A model generated the notes under the pieces. The model saw nothing but the letters and a program-made list of their open reading frames with translations. It was not told the origin of the DNA and searched no databases. 64,000 nt of DNA. It comes from Streptomyces sp. NBC_01723 (GTDB taxonomy: Bacteria; Actinomycetota; Actinomycetes; Streptomycetales; Streptomycetaceae). Positions 1 through 7,384 of the stretch are shown in pieces. Location of the stretch: assembly GCF_036246005.1 (NCBI RefSeq), contig NZ_CP109171.1:3522001-3586000 (forward strand), written 5' to 3'. Every line of letters starts with the position of its first letter. The first letter of the stretch is position 1. The position numbers and the translations under genes are program-made.

Positions 1-69
1 GGCACCGGGCGCCCCGTGCGGCCTGCCGGGCGCTCTGTCCGCGGCCACCGTCACCGTCACCGTTTCCAT
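1..69 (-). CDS. 5' end of an unidentified leftward gene (partial)
   Basis: A possible ATG start lies at 67-69 on the minus strand, preceded by a G-rich stretch that could serve as a ribosome binding site. It reads METVTVTVAADRAPGRPH and stays open to the window edge. Only 23 codons are visible, so no family can be named. The region just upstream carries the same motif found upstream of the ABC operon at 1026-2033, so this gene may be co-regulated with that operon or may encode its regulator. This is inference from position only. Confidence 0.3.
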   Translation of the reverse strand, partial: METVTVTVAADRAPGRPHGAPGA

Positions 70-99
70 GGTCCGACCCCCCTGTAGATTCCGCGCACC

Positions 100-170
100 T
101 TGTTGACGCCACTATGGCACACATGTGGCACCATTACGAGCCCTTTATGGCGTCAGCTGTGCCACCAGAA
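100..170. promoter_or_regulatory. Operator-like repeats, left copy
   Basis: Several copies of a TGRCRCC half-site are visible. The sequence at 106-120 contains CCACTATGGC (109-118), an exact match to a 10-mer at 2125-2134. Another TGGCACC lies at 126-132. An inverted copy, TGACGCC-ATAAA, reads on the minus strand at about 144-155, and GTGCCACC lies at 160-167. They sit between the terminator of the ABC operon and the putative start at 69. The layout fits a multi-site operator for a TetR- or MarR-like protein; which protein binds is unknown. Confidence 0.45.
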
Positions 171-171
171 A

Positions 172-208
172 GGCGGCGCACCCCGACACGGTGTCGGGGT
201 GCGCCGCC
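172..208 (-). terminator. Perfect 18-bp hairpin after the ABC operon
   Basis: The arms 172-189 and 191-208 are perfectly complementary (GGCGGCGCACCCCGACAC and its reverse complement) with an almost absent loop. The hairpin starts 33 nt past the stop of the leftward permease gene and has no U-tract, as is common for Streptomyces terminators. Confidence 0.75.
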
Positions 209-240
209 CTGGGACGGTGGAGCGAGGGGCCGCTCCGGCA

Positions 241-1029
241 CTACCTCGGGTCGCGGTCGAAGACCGACTTCGACCAGAAGTAGCCGAGCACGGTGAGGGC
301 CACGCACCAGCCGAGGGCCAGCCAGCCGTTGTGGCCGATCTCGGTGCCGAGCAGCAGGCCGCGCAGGGTCTCGATGCACGGGGTGAAGGGCTGGTACTCG
401 GCGATCGGCTGGAACCAGCCCGGCATCGCGTCGATCGGCACGAAGGTGCTGGAGATGAGCGGGAGGAAGATCAGCGGCAGCGCGTTGTTGCTGGCGGCCT
501 CGGCGTTGGGGCTGATCAGACCCATGCCGACGGCGATCCAGGTGAGGGCGGCGGAGAAGGCCGTGATCAGTCCGAACGCGGCGAGCCACTCCAGGGCCGT
601 GGCGTCGGTGGAGCGGAAGCCGATCGCGAGGGCGACGAGGCCGACGAAGACGACGCTGAGGATGGACTGGAGCACGCTGCCGACGACGTGCCCGACGAGG
701 ACCGAGCCGCGGTGGATCGCCATGGTGCGGAAGCGGGCGATGATGCCCTCGGTCATGTCGTTGGAGACGGAGACGGCCGTACCGACCGTGGTGCTGCCGA
801 TGGTCATCAGGATCAGCCCGGGGACGAGGTAGGCGACGTAGGCGTCGCGGTCCGCGCCGCCGCCCATGCCCGCGCTCATCACGTCGCCGAAGACGTAGAC
901 GAAGAGCAGGAGCAGCATGACCGGGGTGAGCAGCAGGTTCAGGGTGAGGGACGGGTAGCGGCGGGCGTGCAGCAGGTTCCGCCGGAGCATGGTGGACGAG
1001 TCGCGCAGGGTGAGGGCGAGGGTGCTCAT
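241..1029 (-). CDS. ABC-2 type transporter permease (DrrB-like)
   Basis: This 262-aa polytopic membrane protein is the permease partner of the ATPase encoded just upstream. The N-terminus (MSTLALTLRDSSTMLRRN) is followed by hydrophobic segments such as LLLTPVMLLLLFVYVFGDVM, and the body matches ABC-2 exporter permeases of the daunorubicin-resistance type. The ATG at 1029 overlaps the TGA of the ATPase gene (ATGA), indicating translational coupling. Exporters of this class commonly move hydrophobic drugs or lipids, but the substrate cannot be read from the sequence. Confidence 0.88.
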   Translation of the reverse strand: MSTLALTLRDSSTMLRRNLLHARRYPSLTLNLLLTPVMLLLLFVYVFGDVMSAGMGGGADRDAYVAYLVPGLILMTIGSTTVGTAVSVSNDMTEGIIARFRTMAIHRGSVLVGHVVGSVLQSILSVVFVGLVALAIGFRSTDATALEWLAAFGLITAFSAALTWIAVGMGLISPNAEAASNNALPLIFLPLISSTFVPIDAMPGWFQPIAEYQPFTPCIETLRGLLLGTEIGHNGWLALGWCVALTVLGYFWSKSVFDRDPR

Positions 1030-2033
1030 CGGGCGGTCTCCTTGGACTGGTCGGCCTGGGCGGGGACGGTGGTGGAGCCGGTGAGGGCGAAGAAGACGTC
1101 GTCGAGGTCGGGGGTGTGCACGGTCAGCTCGTCGGCCTCGACGCCGGCCGCGTCGAGCCGGTCCAGGACGGTGCGCAGTTCGCGTTGGCTGCCGTCGTTG
1201 GGGATCTGGAGGGTGAGCGCCTCGTCGTCGCGGGCGGCGTCGGCGAGGGCGTCGGTGGCGTCGCGGTAGGCGGCGGGGTCGGTGAAGCGCAGGCGGACGT
1301 GGCCGCCCGGGATGAGGCGCTTGAGCTCGTCGGCACTGCCCTCGGCGGCGATCCGGCCGCCGTTGAGGACGGCGATGCGGTCGGCGAGTTCGTCGGCCTC
1401 CTCCAGGTACTGGGTGGTGAGGAAGACGGTGGTGCCGCCGTTGACGAGTGCGCGGATGATCTTCCACATGTTGTGCCGGGAGCGGGGGTCGAGGCCGGTG
1501 GTGGGCTCGTCGAGGAAGATGATGCGCGGGTTGCCCACCAGGGTCATGGCGATGTCCAGGCGGCGCTTCATGCCGCCGGAGTAGGTGGAGGCGGGCTTCT
1601 TCGCGGCCTCGACGAGGTCGAAGCGTTCCAGCAGTTCGGCGGCGACCCGCCGGCCCTCGGCCTTGGACAGGTGGTTCAGGTCCGCCATCAGGAGCATGTT
1701 CTCCTCGCCGGTGATCAGCCCGTCCACGGCGGAGAACTGGCCGGTGACGCCGATCGCGGCGCGCACGGCCTGCGGGTCGGTGCCGAGGTCGTGGCCGCCG
1801 ACCTGGGCCTGGCCGCCGTCGGCGGTGATCAGGGTGGAGAGGATCTTGACGGCGGTGGTCTTGCCCGCCCCGTTCGGCCCGAGCAGCGCGAACACCGATC
1901 CGGCCGGGATGCGCAGGTCGATGCCGTCCAGGACCACCTTGTCGCCGAAGGACTTGCGCAGGCCGACGGCGGAGATGGCGGCGGGCGCGGGGGCGGCACC
2001 CTGGCCGGATGTGGGCATGACAGTCGAAGGCAC
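1026..2033 (-). CDS. ABC transporter ATP-binding protein (DrrA-like)
   Basis: This 335-aa cytoplasmic ATPase shows Walker A (GPNGAGKTTAVKIL), the signature YSGGMKRRL and Walker B (IIFLDEPTTGLDP), followed by the C-terminal extension typical of DrrA-type exporters. The GTG at 2033 is chosen because GGGAGGG lies about 5 nt upstream; an ATG at 2018 is the alternative but is poorly spaced from a ribosome binding site. The gene is first in a two-gene operon with the permease. A palindromic operator-like site sits at 2120-2138, so expression is probably controlled by a ligand-responsive repressor. Confidence 0.9.
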   Translation of the reverse strand: MPSTVMPTSGQGAAPAPAAISAVGLRKSFGDKVVLDGIDLRIPAGSVFALLGPNGAGKTTAVKILSTLITADGGQAQVGGHDLGTDPQAVRAAIGVTGQFSAVDGLITGEENMLLMADLNHLSKAEGRRVAAELLERFDLVEAAKKPASTYSGGMKRRLDIAMTLVGNPRIIFLDEPTTGLDPRSRHNMWKIIRALVNGGTTVFLTTQYLEEADELADRIAVLNGGRIAAEGSADELKRLIPGGHVRLRFTDPAAYRDATDALADAARDDEALTLQIPNDGSQRELRTVLDRLDAAGVEADELTVHTPDLDDVFFALTGSTTVPAQADQSKETAR

Positions 2034-2119
2034 GGGGCCCTCCCGTTCGAAGGCTGGAGTGACTGGGGACGAGAAGCGCGGTGGGTTCCGACGTACCGCT
2101 GAAGTCGATGACGTCATCA

Positions 2120-2138
2120 TGGCACCACTATGGCGCCA
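2120..2138. promoter_or_regulatory. Imperfect palindrome upstream of the ABC operon
   Basis: TGGCACC-ACTAT-GGCGCCA is a 19-bp inverted repeat with one mismatch, about 85 nt upstream of the ATPase start. Further TGGCAC(C) half-sites follow at 2155-2160 and 2165-2171. The core CCACTATGGC recurs at 109-118 on the other side of the operon. It is a likely operator. Confidence 0.5.
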
Positions 2139-2263
2139 CAAGCAAGGGAGAATGTGGCACAGCCTGGCACCACACGATGCCAACGCGTGCCACGCGCGCG
2201 AAGTCGCAGGTCGGAGCGCCGTCCGGAGCCGCGAAAAATTCTCTGAAGAAGTCCGTACGGCGA

Positions 2264-2290
2264 TGTCGAGAACACGGGTCCCGCTCCGTC
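2264..2290 (+). promoter_or_regulatory. Predicted ECF42-type promoter
   Basis: TGTCGA at 2264-2269 and CGTC at 2287-2290 are separated by 17 nt. This matches the reported target motif of ECF42 sigma factors (TGTCGA in the -35 region, CGA/TC in the -10 region). It lies about 50 nt before the DGPF gene whose downstream partner is itself an ECF42-type sigma factor, which suggests autoregulation. Confidence 0.6.
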
Positions 2291-2342
2291 CCCGGGGTGC
2301 ACGCGGCCACAATGGACCGCACCAGCACCGAGGAGACGCACC

Positions 2343-2750
2343 ATGGCCAAGTACCTGCTGCTCAAGCACTACCGAGGCGCCCCGGCTGCCGTGAACGACG
2401 TGCCGATGGACCAGTGGACGCCCGAGGAGATCTCGGCGCACATGCAGTACATGCGGGACTTCGCGGACCGTCTGGAGAAGACCGGCGAGTTCGTCGACGG
2501 TCAGGCGCTCGCCCCCGAGGGCACCTTCGTCCGGTACGACGGTGAGGGGCGCCCTCCGGTCACGGACGGCCCGTTCGCCGAGACCAAGGACCTGATCGCC
2601 GGCTGGATGATCATCGACGTCGACACCTACGAGCGCGCCGTCGAGCTGGCCGGTGAGCTGTCGGCCGCCCCCGGCGCGGGCGGGAAGCCGATCCACGAGT
2701 GGCTGGAGCTGCGCCCGTTCCTGGTCGAGCCGCCCACCGTCACGGAGTGA
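2343..2750 (+). CDS. DGPF/YCII-domain protein
   Basis: This 135-aa cytoplasmic protein of the YCII/DGPF family starts MAKYLLLKHYRGAP and carries the name-giving DGPFAETKD motif in its middle. The ATG is preceded by GGAGA at good spacing. Proteins of this family are typically encoded next to and controlled by ECF42 sigma factors; their biochemical role is not established. Its stop codon overlaps the GTG start of the sigma factor gene (GTGA), so the two form an operon driven from the promoter at 2264-2290. Confidence 0.85.
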   Translation: MAKYLLLKHYRGAPAAVNDVPMDQWTPEEISAHMQYMRDFADRLEKTGEFVDGQALAPEGTFVRYDGEGRPPVTDGPFAETKDLIAGWMIIDVDTYERAVELAGELSAAPGAGGKPIHEWLELRPFLVEPPTVTE

Positions 2751-3910
2751 CCCGGGAGATGGACGAGGTCCTGCTGAGGAGCCTCACGCCGAGCGTGCTC
2801 GGCATCCTCGTCCGCCGCGGCGCGGACTTCGCGGCGGCCGAGGACGCGGTCCAGGACGCCCTGATGGAGGCGGTCCGGGCCTGGCCGGACGACCCGCCGC
2901 GGGACCCGAAGGGCTGGCTGGTCGCCGTGGCCTGGCGGCGTTTCCTCGACGCGACCCGGTCGGACACCGCCCGCCGACGGCGCGAGGACCGGGTGGACGA
3001 GGAGCCGGCGCCCGGCCCCGCGTCCTCGGTGGACGACACCCTCCAGCTCTACTTCCTGTGCGCCCACCCCTCGTTGACGCCGTCGTCGGCGGTCGCGCTC
3101 ACCCTGCGCGCCGTCGGCGGACTCACCACCCGTCAGATCGCCCGCGCCTACCTGGTGCCGGAGGCGACCATGGCGCAGCGCATCAGCCGCGCCAAACGCA
3201 CCGTCTCCGGCGTGCGGTTCGACCGGCCAGGAGACGTGGCGACCGTGCTGCGGGTGCTCTACCTGGTGTTCAACGAGGGCTACTCGGGCGACGTCGACCT
3301 CGCCGCCGAGGCCATCCGGCTCACCCGGCAGCTGGCGGCCGCCGTCGATCATCCCGAGGTGGCGGGGCTGCTGGCGCTGATGCTGCTCCACCACGCGCGC
3401 CGCGCCGCGCGGACCGCGCCCGACGGCAGCCTGGTGCCGCTCGCCGAGCAGGACCGCGGCCGGTGGGACACCGCGTCGATCGCCGAGGGCGTGGCGATCC
3501 TCCAGGGGGCGCTGGCCCGCGACCGGCTGGGCGAGTTCCAGGCCCAGGCGGCCGTCGCCGCCCTGCACGCCGACGCGCCCACCGCCGAGGAGACGGACTG
3601 GGTGCAGATCGTGGAGTGGTACGACGAGCTGGCCCGCCTGACCGACAGCCCCGTGGTCCGGCTCAACCGCGCGGTGGCCGTCGGTGAGGCCGACGGCCCG
3701 CGGGCGGGTCTGGCGGCGCTCGCGGCGGTGGACTCCTCGCTGCCCAGGTACACCGCGGCGGCGGCGTACCTGCACGAGCGGGACGGCGACCCGGACACAG
3801 CGGCACGGCTGTACGCCGAGGCGGCCCTCAAGGCCGACAACCTCGCCGAACGCGACCACCTGACCCGCCGCGCGGCCCGGCTCAACGCAGCTCGCCCTCC
3901 GGGAAGTTGA
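2747..3910 (+). CDS. ECF42-group RNA polymerase sigma factor with C-terminal extension
   Basis: The 387-aa product is about twice the length of a classical ECF sigma factor. Region 2 (EDAVQDALMEAVRAWPDDPP, GWLVAVAWRRFLD) and region 4 (LTTRQIARAYLVPEATMAQRISRAK) are followed by about 200 residues of helical, TPR-like extension containing YLVFNEGY. This architecture, and the upstream DGPF gene, identify the ECF42 group. No anti-sigma gene is adjacent; the extension is thought to control activity in this group. The GTG at 2747 overlaps the previous TGA; an ATG at 2759 is possible but leaves its ribosome binding site too close. Confidence 0.88.
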   Translation: MTREMDEVLLRSLTPSVLGILVRRGADFAAAEDAVQDALMEAVRAWPDDPPRDPKGWLVAVAWRRFLDATRSDTARRRREDRVDEEPAPGPASSVDDTLQLYFLCAHPSLTPSSAVALTLRAVGGLTTRQIARAYLVPEATMAQRISRAKRTVSGVRFDRPGDVATVLRVLYLVFNEGYSGDVDLAAEAIRLTRQLAAAVDHPEVAGLLALMLLHHARRAARTAPDGSLVPLAEQDRGRWDTASIAEGVAILQGALARDRLGEFQAQAAVAALHADAPTAEETDWVQIVEWYDELARLTDSPVVRLNRAVAVGEADGPRAGLAALAAVDSSLPRYTAAAAYLHERDGDPDTAARLYAEAALKADNLAERDHLTRRAARLNAARPPGS

Positions 3911-4345
3911 CCGGGTCCCGCTCCGTGTGCGTTCCGCTCACCCGGTCAGTCTGCGCCCGGCCGGTCGGCGACGCATCCGGAGTCTGCGTGGCCCCGGGGG
4001 CCTGGCAGAACCGCAGCGGCAGCATCGCCGCGTCGTCGTGTGAAGGGCAGCGGGAAGGGGTCCGGCCGGGGCCGCCGGGCCGAGCGGGAGGGCGTGCACC
4101 GGGTCGTACGCCGCCTCCCGGAAGGTGCCGAGGATCCGGGCGGCGGTCTCCACCGCGTCCAGCCCCCTGCCCTGCACGTCGCCGACGAACACCCGGACGC
4201 CTGCGGCGAGGCGACCACCTCGTACGGGTCGCCGCCGATCCGGCCTCGGCGAGGCCGAGGTGTACGAGAGGGCGGCCTGCAGCGGGCCCGCGGCAGCGGT
4301 ACCGGGCGCGGCAGGACCCGCTGGGCCACCCGTCGCGGCGACCGT
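3882..4345 (-). pseudogene. Decayed SpoIIE-type PP2C phosphatase
   Basis: Three minus-strand frames together read as the end of a SpoIIE-like serine phosphatase. AQRVLPRPVP and GGDPYEVVASP lie near 4325-4215, VGDVQGRGLDAVETAA and ILGTFREAAYD near 4190-4100, and HDDAAMLPLRFCQ near 4030-3990. An intact family member carries these in one frame, so at least two frameshifts have occurred, and the N-terminal half (sensor/membrane part) is missing. The remnant overlaps the sigma factor stop by 29 nt. It is probably non-functional. Confidence 0.55.
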
Positions 4346-4391
4346 GATGCGCTCGCGCCGGGAGGCGGATCTGGCCCGCGTCCGCTCGATC

Positions 4392-4431
4392 GCGTTCCCG
4401 GGGGAGGCTCAGGGGCCTCCCCCGGGAACGG
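4392..4431 (-). terminator. Hairpin after the MFS gene
   Basis: CGTTCCCGGGGGAGG at 4393-4407 pairs perfectly with 4416-4430 across a short loop. The stem begins 6 nt past the TGA of the leftward MFS gene and separates it from the phosphatase remnant. Confidence 0.75.
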
Positions 4432-4435
4432 CTCC

Positions 4436-5647
4436 TCACGCCGCCCGGACCAGCCTCGGCAGCAGCCCCCCGTCGGCCGCGCCGCGCCGGCTCGCCACCG
4501 TCAGCGCGAGGGTCACCGCGAGGGAGCCCGCCGCCATCGCGGTCATCGCCGTCGCCGGGGAGGTGAACTGGGCGACCGTGCCGGCCAGCGTCGCGGAGAC
4601 GCCCTGCAGGGTGAGCATTCCGGCGGAGTGCAGTCCGAGGACGTGCCCGGAGAGTTCGTCGGGGGTCAGGGCGACCAGGCGCTCCTGCTGCACCAGGCTC
4701 GCGCCGAAGCCCACGGAGGCCAGCGCGACCAGTACGGCCGTCAGCGGCAGCGGCGGGCGCAGGAACAGCGCCAGGTACGGCGCGGCCAGCAGCACCAGCA
4801 GCGGGACGCCGAACCGCGGACGCAGCCGGGCCGGGAGCAGCCGGCCGACCGTCACGTCCCCCGCGAGCATGCCCAGCGCGGCGCAGGCGAACAGCGTGCC
4901 GGCCGCGCGGGGGTCGTAGGAGACGTACAGCGACTCGCAGCCGACGACGAGGCCGTTGGGGATCCACAGGGCCAGCAGCACGTGGCGGCGCGGACGGGCG
5001 GACCAGAGCAGGGCGTTGGCGTGCCAGGTGGCGCGTACCGAGGGGCGGCCGGTGGCGCGCGGCGGACGGCGGGTCAGCCGCAGCGCGAGGGCCGCCGCGG
5101 TGGCGTACAGACCGGCCGCGAGCAGCAGGCACAGGCGCGGTGACAGCAGGGTCACCAGGACGCCGCCGGCCGCGTATCCGGCGATCTGCATGACGCCGCT
5201 CATCATGTTGAAGAGCGAACGCCCGGTCAGGTAGCGGTCCTTGGAGAGGATCTCGGTCAGCAGGCCCCAGCGGACGCCGCCGCCGAGGGAGGCGATCAGT
5301 CCCTCGACGAGGACGATGGCGAGCATCGCCCAGATGGGCAGGCCGGGCAGCGCGAGGGCGGCGGTGGCGGCCGCGAAGGCCAGGGAGAGCGCCGCCAGCG
5401 TGGTGCGCGGGGCGAGCCGGTCGGCGCCGGAGAGGAAGAGGGTGGCGCCCAGCACCTGGGCCAGTGCCGGACCGAACATGCTCACCGCGGACAGCAGCGG
5501 TGACCCCGTCGCGCGGAACACCAGGGTGCCGAGCGCCAGTCCGCTCACCGTCTGTGCGGCGATGTTGGCCGAGGAGGAGAGGAAGAGGGGGCTGAACTCC
5601 GGGGTGCGGAAGAGGTCCGCGTAGCTCGTGCGGCGGGTGTCTGGCAT
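4436..5647 (-). CDS. MFS transporter
   Basis: This 403-aa integral membrane protein has about twelve hydrophobic segments, for example LSAVSMFGPALAQVLGATLF and WAMLAIVLVEGLIASLGGGV, and a loop typical of DHA-type exporters (SKDRYLTGRSLFNM). The ATG at 5647 (MPDTRRTSYADLFRTPEFS) fits the family start. It is transcribed divergently from the winged-helix regulator at 5726, and an 18-bp inverted repeat lies between the two genes. It is probably a drug or metabolite exporter controlled by that regulator; the substrate is unknown. Confidence 0.85.
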   Translation of the reverse strand: MPDTRRTSYADLFRTPEFSPLFLSSSANIAAQTVSGLALGTLVFRATGSPLLSAVSMFGPALAQVLGATLFLSGADRLAPRTTLAALSLAFAAATAALALPGLPIWAMLAIVLVEGLIASLGGGVRWGLLTEILSKDRYLTGRSLFNMMSGVMQIAGYAAGGVLVTLLSPRLCLLLAAGLYATAAALALRLTRRPPRATGRPSVRATWHANALLWSARPRRHVLLALWIPNGLVVGCESLYVSYDPRAAGTLFACAALGMLAGDVTVGRLLPARLRPRFGVPLLVLLAAPYLALFLRPPLPLTAVLVALASVGFGASLVQQERLVALTPDELSGHVLGLHSAGMLTLQGVSATLAGTVAQFTSPATAMTAMAAGSLAVTLALTVASRRGAADGGLLPRLVRAA

Positions 5648-5685
5648 GCGGGGAGTCTGGGCCGCCGCGGGGACCGGCGTTATTC

Positions 5686-5703
5686 TTTCGCGTCCGTGCG
5701 AAA
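5686..5703. promoter_or_regulatory. Inverted repeat in the MFS/regulator divergent promoter
   Basis: TTTCGC-GTCCGT-GCGAAA is a perfect 6+6 inverted repeat centred 28 nt upstream of the regulator ATG and about 48 nt from the MFS start. It is the best candidate operator for the neighbouring winged-helix protein. Confidence 0.45.
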
Positions 5704-5725
5704 CGTCGGCGGCGGGAGGCGGCGT

Positions 5726-6724
5726 ATGGGCTGGTGGCAGATCAACGCCGACACCCTCGCGCGCAGCCGTTTCGTCGTCTCGCCCCTTGCCGAGACCTTC
5801 GCGTGCCTGAAGCTGCTGCACGCCGGGGTGGCCGCGCACCCGGGTGAACGGGCCTGGCTCGACGCCCGGCTGCCCGCGTACCGGCGCCGGCTCGCGGACG
5901 ATCCCGTGACGGCGCTCCTGGTCCGTTCGGGCGTCGGCCGGGAGTGGATCGCCGACTTCCTCACGCCCGCCCCGCGTGAGGGCGAGACCTTCGACGAGGG
6001 CGTCGCGCGCGTCCGGACGACCCGCCCCGACGTGGCCCGCGCCGACCTGGCCGTCTCCCTCGGGGGTGTGCTGCCCTCCGCCCTGGACCGGGACGACCTG
6101 CCCGAGCGCGCCGCCGCGCTGCTGGAGGACGTCTGGGCCGAGGCCGTACGGCCCGACTGGGAGCGGCGCCGCCGTGTCCTGGAGGCGGATGTCGTCGCCC
6201 GGACCGCGCGGGTCAGCCGGGGCGGCTGGGCGGCGGTGCTCGACGCGCTGCGGCCCGGCACCCGCTGGCTCGGCGACAGCCGCCTCCAGATCAACCTGAA
6301 CCCGTACCCGCCGCGCGACCTGTCCGGGGCCGAGCTTGCCCTCGTGCCCATCACCCCGCAGCGGCAGGGCTGGGTGGCGTGGGAGGAACCGGAGCGGTAC
6401 GCGGTGGTCTACCCGTGCACGGGTGCCCTCGCGGACGACGGTGCGCGCACCGTCCCCGCGGCGCTCGGCGCGCTGCTCGGCCCGGCCCGCGCGGGTGTAC
6501 TGGTCCTGCTGGGCTCCCCGATGAGCACCAGCCAGCTGGTGGGGGTGACCGGACAGGCCCTCGGCTCGGTCGGACGGCATCTGCGGGTGCTGCTGGACGC
6601 CGGCCTGGTGGAGCGACGCCGGTCGGGCCGGTCGGTGCTGTACTCACGGACGGCGGCCGGGGAGGTGCTGGTCGAGGCGGCGGCCGGGGAGGCGGCCGGG
6701 GAACCTGTCATCGGGCGGGGCTAG
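5726..6724 (+). CDS. Winged-helix transcriptional regulator (ArsR/DUF5937-like)
   Basis: This 332-aa protein has a long N-terminal domain (starting MGWWQINADTLARSRFVVSP) and a C-terminal winged helix-turn-helix around residues 260-320 (STSQLVGVTGQALGSVGRHL, DAGLVERRRSGRSVLYS). This is the layout of Streptomyces ArsR-like regulators with a DUF5937 domain. The ATG at 5726 has GGGAGG 6 nt upstream. It is divergent from the MFS exporter and probably represses that gene and itself; the inducer is unknown. Confidence 0.8.
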   Translation: MGWWQINADTLARSRFVVSPLAETFACLKLLHAGVAAHPGERAWLDARLPAYRRRLADDPVTALLVRSGVGREWIADFLTPAPREGETFDEGVARVRTTRPDVARADLAVSLGGVLPSALDRDDLPERAAALLEDVWAEAVRPDWERRRRVLEADVVARTARVSRGGWAAVLDALRPGTRWLGDSRLQINLNPYPPRDLSGAELALVPITPQRQGWVAWEEPERYAVVYPCTGALADDGARTVPAALGALLGPARAGVLVLLGSPMSTSQLVGVTGQALGSVGRHLRVLLDAGLVERRRSGRSVLYSRTAAGEVLVEAAAGEAAGEPVIGRG

Positions 6725-6733
6725 CATCCGGGC

Positions 6734-7255
6734 ATGACGACCTCAGAGAACGCGCGCAGCAGCGAAAGCCTCCCCCTCGACGTCGGGATCGACGCCCTCC
6801 AGGGCGGGTCCGCCGACCTCTCCCAGTACGCGGGCCGGGTCGTACTGGTGGTCAACGTGGCCTCCAAGTGCGGGCTCACCCCGCAGTACGCCGGCCTGGA
6901 GCGGCTGCACGAGCGGTACGCGGAGCAGGGCTTCACCGTGCTGGGCGTGCCCTGCAACCAGTTCATGGGCCAGGAGCCCGGCGGCTCCGACGAGATCGCC
7001 GAGTTCTGCTCGGCGACGTACGGCGTCACGTTCCCGATGACCGAGAAGGTGGAGGTCAACGGGGAGGGCCGGCACCCGTTGTACGACCGCCTGACCGGCT
7101 TCGCCGACGCCGAGGGGCACAGCGGGGACATCCGCTGGAACTTCGAGAAGTTCCTGATCGGGCGGGACGGCAGGGTAGCCGCCCGGTTCGCGCCGCAGAC
7201 CGAGCCGGAGGCGGCCGAGGTCGTGGCGGCGGTCGAGGCCCGGCTGGCGGGCTGA
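6734..7255 (+). CDS. Glutathione peroxidase family protein
   Basis: This 173-aa thioredoxin-fold thiol peroxidase has the catalytic Cys46 in NVASKCGLTPQY (Cys instead of selenocysteine), Gln80 in NQFMGQEPG and Trp135 in RWNFEKFLIG, so the catalytic triad is complete. It is expected to reduce peroxides, in actinomycetes using thioredoxin rather than glutathione. It begins 9 nt after the regulator gene, so the two may be cotranscribed. Its 3' end and stop codon lie within a 22-bp tandem duplication. Confidence 0.92.
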   Translation: MTTSENARSSESLPLDVGIDALQGGSADLSQYAGRVVLVVNVASKCGLTPQYAGLERLHERYAEQGFTVLGVPCNQFMGQEPGGSDEIAEFCSATYGVTFPMTEKVEVNGEGRHPLYDRLTGFADAEGHSGDIRWNFEKFLIGRDGRVAARFAPQTEPEAAEVVAAVEARLAG

Positions 7256-7286
7256 TCGACCGGAGCTGGCGGGCTGATCGACCGGA
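7243..7286. repeat. 22-bp tandem duplication spanning the gpx stop codon
   Basis: The unit GCTGGCGGGCTGATCGACCG plus GA occurs twice without a gap, at 7243-7264 and 7265-7286. The first copy encodes the last residues (LAG) and the TGA; the second repeats them in the 3' untranslated region. It looks like a recent slippage duplication. Confidence 0.85.
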
Positions 7287-7307
7287 CCGGAACTACCGAC
7301 GGGCCGG

Positions 7308-7326
7308 TTGACCTTCCCCCTGGGTC
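7308..7326 (+). promoter_or_regulatory. MerR-type promoter element
   Basis: TTGACC at 7308-7313 starts a dyad, GACC-N8-GGTC/GGGTC (7310-7326), upstream of the MerR gene. MerR regulators bind such dyads within the spacer of their own promoter. Confidence 0.35.
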
Positions 7327-7384
7327 AGGCCCGAGCGTCGTCGTCGCCGGGCGGAGAAGCCGTCCGGCGACGGAGGATGACGAC

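Noticed and set aside
3882..5132. 416-residue minus-strand frame across the MFS gene
   Set aside because: Only its last 60 or so residues correspond to the phosphatase remnant; the rest is a shadow of the MFS gene.
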